Assembly: GCF_023343835.1 (NCBI RefSeq)
Contig: NC_064437.1
Location: 5,842,001 to 5,906,000, forward strand
Reading direction: 5' to 3'
Origin: Lagopus muta
Taxonomy: Eukaryota; Chordata; Aves; Galliformes; Phasianidae
Length of the DNA: 64,000 bases
The notes under the pieces are model-generated. The model searched no databases, had not been told where the DNA came from, and saw only the letters and a program-made list of their open reading frames with translations. Both the position numbers and the translations under genes were made by a program. Shown one piece after another: positions 24,301-36,300 of the stretch. The first letter of the stretch is position 1, and each line of letters starts with the position of its first letter.

Positions 24301-27300
24301 CCATTCAAAATCTATGTAGTAGTTAAAAAATTGAAATAACTTACACTGGTGGTTTCTTTCAGACTTTCAATTTTCTGTAAAAGAAAAATTTCAACAATGT
24401 GGTTAAAGAAAAGAACTTCCAGCATGCAGTTTGACCTAAATACTGTACAAACATTGTATTTTAAACACATGGAGGGCATGAAAAAAAAAAAAAAAAAAAG
24501 CAATCAACGTGAAGGAAATTATTTCTACATAAAGACAAAATTGTATTTTAATCTCAAACACATGGAGGACATGAAAAAAAAAAGCAATCAACACAAAAAA
24601 ACTATTTCTACATGAAAACAAAATTTTCATTTTGTAATTGAAAAGACTGAGTTCAATCTGCTAATTAAAACCTGAAGCCATCAAGCTTAGGAATTTCTGA
24701 GCAGTGACATCACACATATCTACCCATTGAAGTGCGTGCTTCACCTTTGCCTCCCACTAACAGCAACAAAGATGAAATGCAGTATGATGATTCACTCCAA
24801 CTACACTACTCTAATGCAGTGTACTGAAAGCAGTGCATTCCAACAACCAGAATTACTTGAAATTAAGCTCTGTTCAAGTGTAACAAGCAAACACAGGTAA
24901 ACTCAGTTTTAAAAAGAAAAATCATGGAACAATAACAGTGCACACCTATTCTTGCTTCTTCTAAGCAGACAGTTCTGCACCTGGAAGTCTGCCCTCTTAT
25001 CTGGAAACACTGGTTCACAAATATTTCCTGTGTGGAGCTGCACACCAGGCATGCAAAATGCATCTGCATGCCTTGTTACAGATAAGCACAACCTATCTAA
25101 GAAGCACGTGCATCCTGTTGATGTCCTTATGTCTGTCTGCTGAAGGCAAAATTATCCAATTGGACTCCACACTGATCCTCTACAAATTCAATTACAGGAC
25201 CTCTTTGTTTTGATTAATATGAAGGTCTCACGTGACTTGAATCAGCTTCTGTGTGACTCTTCAGCAATCAAAGCGTGTGAAGGAACATTTTCCCCCACAC
25301 AGCACTGCAAGCTGCATTCTACATCATAAAAGAGCAACATGCCTGTTTGTTCCTGTAGATTCACAGTCTTAGTATACATGGACAAAAACGCGGTGACGGT
25401 TTCCCAGCAAATGCCCAGGGAAAGTCTTTCAGTTATACTGTTCTGTACACTATTCATAAGGATGCTATACATTTCCTTCTATCTCTGTCTTGGCAAGAGG
25501 TGGCCAAACAGTGCCACAGGAACAACTGGGCCACAGCCATGTAGGAAACTGCCTCTCAGGGATGCTCCATTACATTTACTTCTGCTGCAAGCACAAAATA
25601 TGCCAACAGTTAAGAATTCCTATATTGTTTTGCCTGTCTCTATTATACTTCCAGTCCAAACTTCATGAACATGTACTGGAATCATTTGAAATATGATGAC
25701 AGCACTTCAAAGTTTTGAGCCTTACAGCACCAAAATACACGCACCCAAACACAAAGTTTTCATCAGCTGAAAGACAAAACACTGCAATGAATCACTCAGC
25801 CTCAAGGCTTCATAGCCAACTGTAGGCAGCCATCAGCAGTTCTGATGGTTCTTCATCTACTTTTCCCAGGAAGTTTTAACAATATTTACACGCCAGAAAA
25901 ATCAGTATCTTATTCCCTTTGCAGATAACTGTTGAAATCTGTGAAATCTGAAAGTGATGACAGGTCATGTGATGCAGTTTGGTCACAGCGTTCTCCCAAC
26001 CCATCTGTAATCTTTCAAACAATAGTCGAATTCAGACACTGCTATTCTTGCACGTAGGTGCAGACAAAGCGTACCACATCTGAGGTTGCACAGAAGATCT
26101 GGGATGGGATGAGACTCAGGCCACCTGGTTACCAAGGCATAGCCACAGATTATGCAATCGTAACTTTTTTTTTCTTTAGTGAAATGAAGTTTTCTGTGAG
26201 GAGGTCAGCCTAAGCAGAAGCATTCTGCATTAATCCATTTTTTTCTTCCACATTTGTGCCCCGTGGCTACGCTGCAAGGCAAAGCATGGGGAAATGGAAT
26301 TTTGCCTTCTGTATCTCTGTCTGTGCATATACACAGGCGTTGGAACTTGATAATCTTCAAAGTCCCTTCCAACCTAAGCTATTCTATGATGATCCCAAAA
26401 AGCCAGACAGATCCCATCCTTGTGAAGACCCTTCTAAAGAGCAAGTACAGATATGAAAGACTCTGAATTTTCATTAGCTAAATTAAACAAGGAGCATGTT
26501 GAGGATGAAAACAATTAGACAATAAAGCCAAATATCATATACTACTAATTTATCACAATTTTCACTCTTCAAGATCCCTATTCTCTGAATATCAATTAGG
26601 AAGAAATTTTACTGTTTCCTTGGTTATTAAACACATTTTCAGATGAAACAGTGATATTCTGCAGAAACGTGTTGTCTTCTCTATCTGTGCTCCTTGGAAA
26701 GTGACTCTTCTTCCAAATTCTTCAATTTATACTGCAGAATGCAGCCACATGCTATAACTAATCTAATCAAATTGCAGGCTCCCACTGAAACTACTTCACC
26801 TAGTCGCTGCTTTTTGCACCTCCTTGATATCTGATTTTTTTTTTTAATTTTTAAATGAAACCACTGGTGAATCAACAGAAAGCTGATTTTATTTCATCAG
26901 TCACGATTTTTGCCTCATTCAATAATAATGTGGCTACAGAGAGTCAGATCAGCTTGTCTGGCAAAAAGAAGTGACCAACTCATGGCTGGATTCAATGAAG
27001 TGCAATTTAAATCCCCATGTTCAGCCTTAGATTTACTTCACCAAACCCACTTGCTACAAACCAAACAGCTTCATCAGGCTACACCTCCTGCACAATATTT
27101 CTCAGTCTTCACATCAAGTCTGAACGTTCTTCCAACTTCCACAAGTTACCATGGCTGAGAAGAAAATATCCAGGAAGCACCTCAGCACACCCATCCCCTA
27201 ACCTACAGCCTATGAAGACAAAGTATGTCCAGTGCTTTGTCCGATGTTCCTGCCAAAGTAATCACTCAAGTTTTAAACGCCTGGCCACAATCAGCTGCAG

Positions 27301-30300
27301 GAAACAGCATTTAGCTATTTGGGAAACACGTAACGTGCAACCAATCACCAAAACTCACTTCCCCAGATGAAAAGATGATGGGCTGCGTGGCAGTACCCTG
27401 CAGTTCAGACTCAGTCCAGAGCCTGAAAGCTGAACCGTATTTACATAACCAGGGAAACTGCTAAATACAGCATTAAAAAGCCTCTTAGCTGCTTCAGTCC
27501 AGGAAGAGACACGATCAAAAAAAGTATTTGGCCAGATCTCTTTCATTTTTAATAGAGAATAAATGGAACCTATAGTAACTGCAACACTTAAAGACTTGAA
27601 AACTGAGGAAGCTGACCTCTTCTAAATAAGCTTCTTCCCTTCTCTACAAAGTCAATCTTTCTGCTCCATGGATACCTTGCAGAGATGAAGGGAGAAATCA
27701 GCACAACGTGCAGAAAGTCTCTAGGGATTAGAAGCACTGTCACAGCAGGGAAGGAAAAAAAAAGAGAAAAAAGTATTGCCTGATCTGCAAAGTAGCACCT
27801 GAACAGAGGTCAGCATTGAAGGAGAATTCTTCCCCAGCAGTAAGTAGGGGAGGAAAAACAGAGTGTCTTTAGATCTTGCTCTTTTAGTCAGCTGTCTACA
27901 GATTAAGCACACTTATACAATCACCTCAGGTATATGAAGTCTGACATTCTCAGATTTCCAACCCATAGCATTACTGGTCACGGAAACAGAAACAAATGAA
28001 GACTGAATATAGGAAATATGTGATTCTTGGTGTTCATTTTTCCCCTCAGAACAGGTTTGCTATGCCTACAAACACATCTGTTCAACGCTCATCTTTGTTA
28101 TAAGATTAAAAAAAATTGCAAATTTAAGTTATGATGCTCTGAAGTTGGTAGCAGTAATCACTGGAGTAGTAATTATTTCCTACAGACCAAAATCTTTTCA
28201 ATGTTATAAGTATGGCACCCAGTATTACAAAAAATTCAATTTACCATTTACTCACCACATAAGTTACATTGTTTATGTTACTCCAATTGCTTGTAGTGAT
28301 TGAGACAACTTGAAGAACAGGAAAATAAAACATTTAAATACCTATCATCTACTGATGCACAAAACTATCAGATCAAGCAAAGTAAGCAATATTTAAGACA
28401 AAAAGTACTTGCTTTTCTCTGTTCATCATCTTTGCAGTTCTGGAGTTTTTCATCAAAGAGCTAAAAGCAAGAGAAATATTAAAGGTTTGTTTTTGTTTTT
28501 GTTTTTTTTTTCTCTATATAACAGCCAAAATGACTGAAAATTCTGAATTAAGCACATTTAATAAGACTTGAGTTTTTATACGAGTTATATAACAGAAGTT
28601 AACACTACATACCTCGAAGCATCATTCTCATTTCTGCAAAGATCTTTGCAGCATACAGAGTGCTTACCAAAAAAGCCTAAATCCTTATCGAGACTTCCAG
28701 GTACCTTCTTAATTCAGGTAGTGATTCAAATCATTTAAGACTTGCAAGCAGTTCTTTTACAAAGACAGAATGATTTCACAGCTTTATCACTGCATTTATT
28801 TATTTTATTAAGAGTGGAATACAAGATGCAGGCAAATAAAGCAGAGCAAATTCTTACTGAAAGGCTTGAGTATGTATTTAAGACAGGTTGAGCTGTGAAA
28901 CATTTTAAAGTTGCTTTTGACAGCACGCTGAGGTGCACATACAAATAACCATTAAGCTGCTGAAGGAAAAAAAGAAGTGATTAAGGGTAATGCTCAAAAG
29001 TTCATCATATCCATCCTTGCTCAGGCAAAAGCATTTTTACCAGGTGAACTAGAGCTCTCCTCTCAGTTGCCTATGCAGTAGTTACTTACGTGATCCCCTT
29101 TCCCTTGAGGGCTCATTTCTGCTTCCAAAGCAGACTTTAGTTGTGATCTCTGGACATCCTTAAATTTGCTTTTATTTCCTAATTAATTCCTATACTTCCT
29201 CCTCTCTGCTGGAGTGAAAAAGTGATTAAAAGGAGTTATGTTTAAATACCTTCTTTCAGTGAGGCACGCATCTCCCATATTCTCCTGCAGGATGGCCTTG
29301 GAACACAAATTAAAGCTAACTCCTGAATGAAACCTCTGCAGATTAGCTACAGATTTTGCTTGCATCTCTTTTCCCATTTCCATTCCTGTCGCTGCACTCT
29401 CCCCCATATCCACCCTGCCACTGAATTTTTGCTGAATACTCCATGTACAGTACTTGTCCATTATACCAGGGGAAAAAAGTCCAAACCAGCAGAACTGAAG
29501 CAATCTTAAGAGCAATTTTAACCTGCTGAGTCATGGGAAAAAGAGTCCTAACCAACAGCAAATACTTTGTTTTTCTCAACAAGGTGAGTGCTGAGAGATG
29601 TGATTATATCACTCCTCACCTTCCCCCCCCAACTCCTGAAATACATAAACGAAGTGGAAAAGACCAGTACTGGCACACAACTTTTGACACAATGTTTTCA
29701 CTCAAGGACAAAACAGAAAACAGATTATCACTACTGCAACAAAGTCTGAAAATCAGTTGCAACTGTAGTTGCATTGTTGTGTGATAGATAGATACAACTC
29801 TAAAATGCCACAAGTAAGAGATGATTTGTTTTAAAATTAAATTTAACTGATCTCTGACATTTCCAAGAACTTAAGCATACAAAAAGATGTTTCAGCCATT
29901 GCAAATCTTCTATATAAGTTGAAGTTACTCTGATTTTCTAGCTTTGTCAACCTCAAGATCTACTCTAGGAGAAATAGAGAATGTCGCTTTCAGTTTCTAC
30001 AGCTTTTAACCTATTATAATTCTTTATTTTCTTAGTCTTGGAAAAAAAAATTGTTATATTCTGTGAGTGCAAGAAATAAAATTCTAATATCAACAGGTTT
30101 CACATATAGGAAAGGAATTTCTCCAGCACACACATTTCAGCTCAGCCAGATGAACTCTTTGCTTCCCACAACTATTAGAACATGCACAAAGCATAAAACA
30201 TTTCTTTTTCCCTCTGCTGAGCTTCCTTTCAGACAGACCTTGAAATCCCCACAGTGCAGTAAGTACACCAGTTTGTTAACTTACCTTCAGCTGGTCTATC

Positions 30301-33300
30301 AAGATCTGTAAGTAAGCATCAGCCTCAGTAAGTTTCTTATCAAAATCATGAACGCTGGGAACAAACCCTGAATCCACACCCTAGACAGAAGGAAAAAAAG
30401 AAAAAAAAAATAACATGTAATTAGATGGCTTTTATGGGAAAAAGAAATTAACTGCAATATGGCTTTGACTACTAACTGGCTGCTAAATGTTGCCTTGCAC
30501 GCACTGCATAAACACAGGCACACAGCTGAACCATTCATCTTCTATTTGCAGCTAAATCAGTAACAGCAAATCGCTGCACTTTTTCAGTGTGGGTATAACT
30601 GTAACATGGCACAGCATTTCATTACTTTTAATTGCAAAAAAACAAAACAAAAAACCTTAAATAACACTAATTAAAGCTCCTTCAGAAAATACAAAGAACT
30701 CAGTTTTTTTCCCCTGCAGAATGCCTTGCGAGTCCATGTTCTCGCATTTCAGTTAAGGAGGACAAAACCAGACTGCAGTGCATGACTGCACTTTTCACAC
30801 CTGAAACCACTTCTGCCAATTACAATGCAGCTGAACTCAGTGCTTCCCAGTAAAGGACTGAACAAACGTGTGCTAAAGCAATTCTTACACACCTGAGGCT
30901 CACCTTCACACTGCAAAAATTTGCACTTCTTCCTTCAGTCTCCCTAGTTCTTCACAGCTCCATTTGCATCCTTTTCCTATATTTGATGTTACATTTCATT
31001 GCATAAATACCAACGTGGACTAAATATTGCAATGAAAACGATTGCTTGCAGATTTATCTTCATAACATAAAATTCAAAGCATGTATTTTTCAATTCAATT
31101 TTTCAATTCAAAACAAAAACACCCAGTGTAACAAGCTCACAAAAACCCACTTATGGGAAAGTCTGCCCAACAAAGAATTTTTGACACTTCCTCTAAATAG
31201 AGAAGTTAAAATATGTGGAAACTAAGGCTAAAACTAGATGAAACTGCTATTCCATTTCCTTGCAGAAGAAGTGAGGAAGCAACCAGAACCATCATTTCAG
31301 CAGTCTACCATGCTCAGCTAAAAAATTATGGGAATAAGGTTTCATATATTAAAACTGCATTAACTGCAAAGAAAAATTTCTGCTGAAGATACGCAGCAAT
31401 ACAGTTTACAGTGCAAATTATCTGTATGCTGCATTAAAATGAAGGTTTTTATTTTAGTTATCAGTTTAAGATTATTAACGTGAAACAATCTACTATTTAT
31501 AGCAATCTTAAAGGTAAAATGTCATTCCTAAATTTCTTCCTCCTAACACTAAAGGAAAATCCAACTAAAACATGAAGTGCCTCAGCTGAACAGACATCAA
31601 CACCAAATATCAAGTGAAAACTGCAACCTACTATTAGAAAGTTAAAACTTCAGTCAACACAAAGAAAATCATAAAAGCCAAGTGTAGTGACTGCCATGCT
31701 GACCCTGCACTGAAGTGAAATGTAAAAGTAATTGAAAAAAAAAACAACCCATGGGGTGGTGAAATGCAACTTCATGTACATGCTTGCTCTCAATCTGTGT
31801 AAAGCTTGTTTAGATGAAATCTGATAACGTACTGAGCAAATTTAAATTTACTAGCCTATGTTATAGGAGATTAGGTTCACAGTTTTAAGTCCTCACATGG
31901 TTTCAAATCAGAAACCAGGAGACAAGTTACAAAATATCAAGATTAACAACAGCATGGAAAAATGCACTGCATAAACAGCAAAAAAAATTAATCAGTACTT
32001 CTAACTCACCAGTAATTTGGAGACCGTGGGCTTACAAAGAGCAGACATAAATGACATCCTTTTTTCTTTGCTTTGTGGTCACCAGACACAGGAGAGGAAA
32101 AAGGGGAAGCCATCTCCCCTCTCTTCCTTCCCCTGCCATGTAGGAAATCAGGCTTCAAAAGAAATGGGTGAGCACACTCACCTGAATGGCATTTAACTGC
32201 TCATTAAATTAGAAACTGCATATCTGAACTAGCAATCACTTCTTCTTTTTTTGTAATGAGAAACTTGTATGATTCATAAACTGACAAAAGAGCTGCTTGC
32301 AGTGACAGCAGAACCCCCACCTTCTTGAGGGCAGAGTTCAGAACTCTGCTGGGTTTGACCCTGGCCAAGTTTATCTAACCTAGGAGCCGGTCCTGTAGAA
32401 GGGGCTCAGACCAGGCTCTCTTCCAACTGACGTTACACTGTGAATAAGTAACTTCACATCACAGAGAAGAACAGGAACTCAGGCTGTTCAGCTCTTCAAA
32501 AATATAGATTCCTAACATCAGGACCAATCCAAAGTAATACGGGCTTTTATTTCCACTGAATAACTAGATTTAGCCATAAGTATACTTCATTTCTCTCAAT
32601 TAAGACTACTCTATATTAACATCATAATTGAGGAACTGACAGTCATGTTACCAGATCAAATGGCTGCAGAAGTAAGTAGTTAATAAAACTTCTAGTCTGC
32701 CTGCCTGCCACCTCCCATAACAATATACTTGGTATTTCACTGCTCCCACAGGAAATCCCACATTTAATAAACAGGCTGTAGAAAAAAAATAAAATAGCAG
32801 TTTTTCCTCATATTTTCCCATCTCTTCTCCATTTCTGAGATTTCCTCTTCTAGACATACCAGAACTTTAAGACTAGGCTGTACAGGGCATGTGCCAATGC
32901 TCACATCTGTGGCAGCTCAGCAGCACCAACCCAAGGAGAGCTCTCAGATGTGAGCTGCAAGATGCCCGGACGGAGGGTGAGCAGACAGGATAGCCATCCT
33001 AGGAAAGAGTCTGCACACCAATCAGAGATTGAGTAAGGAAATCCTGTGCTAGGAGTCCTGAAGAATGCAGTCCTTTCAAAGGTATCCATCCTTTTTGGGG
33101 GGGGTAAGTGAGAGGGCAAGAGCAAAATATAAAATAATTAAAATATACACAGCATAAGCCTCATTTTCCTTACAACACTGCTAGCACTAAAGGATTTGAT
33201 ATGTTGTTCCCCTGTCCTTCAAATCAGAAGTTATGCACACCACTCGTGTATTTCTATTCAAAACTTGTCCATGCCAAGAAGTAATTCCAGCCTAATTTCA

Positions 33301-36300
33301 ACCAGTTCTTTCAAATAGGATGGAATGACAAAATTTCACAACTCTCAGAAGAAGCCTAACAGAAAAAATCTAATGTATTTCTCAATTAGGAGCCTCTGTG
33401 AAAAATGAGCTGCATGAAAGCAGAGAAGCAAGGGAAAAGATAGAGCAAACAGTGAAGACTTGATGAGGGTTGTTCTTGTACAATAGCTTTCTGGGGGAGG
33501 AAAAGAGAAAGCTGTCCAGAGCAGGATGCATCTCTTCTTTTTAAAGACACTTTTGCTATATCCTTCATCTAATTAGGCTTCCAAGTCCAGCAAACAGTTT
33601 TGTGAGTCAGTTTAGAGGACAAAGGGTTCTGAGTTCACTTCAGTACCTCATCAGGAACATACGCTCTGCCTACAGTGTTTGACTTTGTGAAGGACACTGC
33701 CTGCAACAACTACTGATAGAAAACTGAAAAAAGGACACAATAAGTGAGCCACTAAGTAATAGAATCGTCTGGTCACAGAATCACAGAATCACCCGGGTTG
33801 GAAGGGACCCCAAGGATCATGTAGTTCCAACCCCCCTGCCTGGCAGGGCCACCAAACATCCACATTCAGATCAGGTTGCCCAGGACCCCGTCCAACCTGG
33901 CCTTAAACACGTCCAAGGACGGGGCATCCACAACCTCCCTGGGCAGCCCGTTCCAGGGCCTAACCACTCTCCTTGTAAAGAACTTCCCCCTAACATCCAA
34001 CCTAAATCTTCCCTCCTTCAACTTGGATCCATTGGTCTTATATTTGCAGTTGTGGCATCCACTTTTTTTCCCTCTGCTAGATTTTCAAGCTCTATTAAAA
34101 GCTCAGAATACACCTGTCTCAATGTTTGATTCTATCTACTATTCTTGTTTGCAGCCTTAAGAAGTTCATCAATAAACATCTTGGATAACAGGAGGCTAAG
34201 GGAACTGCTACTAGCAACACATTTTCCCAAACACTTTACCAGCAACCAGAAACAACTCGGTTCTCCTGTTGTTTATTCCCACCTTTACTCTACTCTTTCT
34301 TTTGAGTCAGCACAAACATTTGCCTTCCCACATAGTCAACACGATATGCAAACAGATCTGAGTTGAAACTAAGCTAGAAAACAGAGGGTTGAAGGAAAGT
34401 CATTTGAATTTCGGTCAGTTTTGACTGCAGCTCCCAGTGCAGCTATTCTCACCATGCTATCTCTTCCCTTCTGCTTGAGCAAGCAAGGCAGGACTCCTTC
34501 CAGCAGCAGCACCAGCAAACACTGGTGAAGCCATGGCATAGCTCCTAATATTGAAGCTGCTATTATCACCCTTCTCATCAACCACCACAGATCCACTTCT
34601 TAAAACATACTTTTCTTACCCTGTTTGCTACTTATGAGGTAAATATCTTGATGTAATTATGGAGGTAACAAGCAATCAAAAGAACTTTTAGAATTCCATT
34701 CTCTGTAGCAACTCTTTACCCAGTCACTACAGGTCCTTTGTCACTCCAGAGTTCATTGGCAAATCAGGTAGAGGCTGGAACAGTCTGGGGCTTTACCTCA
34801 AGGATTTTCCTAAGTTTGGATATGAAGCCCTTCATAGCTTGCAAGTCTTGTGGTACTCTCTAGCGTGGATTATTTCTGTTGTTATCTGGCTTTTGCATGA
34901 ACAGTTACCAGGTGCTTTAGCAGCACTAGAATGGCAAAGGGGAAAAGTACATCTCAAGGTGTGGGTTTGAAGGCAAGAGTGAGCAGGAAGGTTTGAGCTA
35001 ATGGGAGAAGAAAAATATAAAGGCTCATCCCTCCAGCTCAGGGTGGGCATTATGGACAGGATCCTAACACTACCAAAGCACTACCAGAGTAAATGCAGAC
35101 ACAAACAGCCTTTTATGATGCCTACATTTATTCACTTTTTTTCCTAAATTCCCTTCCTGGACTTTTTTAAGCACAGCTCCTGGTGGTTTTTTTGTTGCTT
35201 TTGTTTCTTCACAGTAGATGGATATTTTAACAGTGTCCCTGCACTTTTCAAATCAAAAAAGAATGAACAATGTTATCATGATACTGAGAGACATGAGCTA
35301 TCTTCAAGTAGTTTTAACATGGAGAACTCCAGAACCAGGAAGCACCTGCAGCACTACTGTGCCACTTGGAAGACTGAAGAGCAGGACTTTTGTACTGAAA
35401 AAAAGACCTGAAGCACCTCCTTCTTGAATGGAACCAGTGGTTGTCATCAATTCTGGTGAACACAAAATCTGAAACAAGTTATTAACCCCCTATCTCTGTC
35501 CAGACAAAGGAAACCAAGCCACAACCTGACTTGGCTTCAGATACATTCTTCCCCTGATCACTTGTGGGTGTGAAGCAACTGATGTGCTGCCACTGCACAG
35601 CTACTCATGGGGTAATGGTCAGTGCAGGACCTGCAAGAGGTGTGGAGAAAAGCATGGGGAGATTCCAACACTATCACACCATCTTTTCAATAGACAAAGG
35701 CTGTACCCCAAGAACTAAGAGTAACTTACTTTTAATATAAGAACATACAAAGAAAGCAAGGAAAACAACAGACTTCAGCTTCAAAATTGAGACAAAAATA
35801 GATGGCAAGCGTACATGAAATGTCTCCTTCCCATTTTTGTTTCACTTGGTACCATATTATTACCCTCTGGATAGGGAACGTCACTGTGTTCATTTCTACG
35901 TATTTATGACTCAGTTCTTCCCAGTTCCTTGACTATTGCTCATTCTCACAAGCTTTTTCAAGTGTTTCAAAACCATTCTAAACACTGAAGAACAGCACAG
36001 GACACTGAGGCCAAATGAAGCCTGCAAGCTTACACCAGAGCAGGGAGCACCCAGGCACCACTGCAGCTCTCCTCCTCACCCCAGTTCCCTGCACTTCGCT
36101 GATCTGCTTTGCACGCTCACAGACTACCTCCTTTCAGCAAACTTTCCCATGCCTAGCAGGTACCTGCTTCGTGCTAAAAATGAACTTAACCAGAGTTAAA
36201 GACTCGTTTTCTGTACACTCCAGACCAAGCAGAGTGCTCTTCACAAAGTACTGGAAGCTGCATGAAAATTTGATGAAGGAATCGAGAGAAGTATGTAACT

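Larger units (their letters stand above)
24375..28412 (-). other. OSBPL9: OSBPL9 intron 6 (GC-AG)
   Basis: GCAAGTAC to TTTTACAG, 4038 bp. Holds the tandem duplication at 24454-24623 and a CR1 tail. Confidence 0.8.

Noticed and set aside
29183..29582. Two overlapping minus-strand frames with similar short peptides (FSPGIMDKY / [10 protein letters not shown])
   Set aside because: The same DNA read in two frames; no splice or family support.
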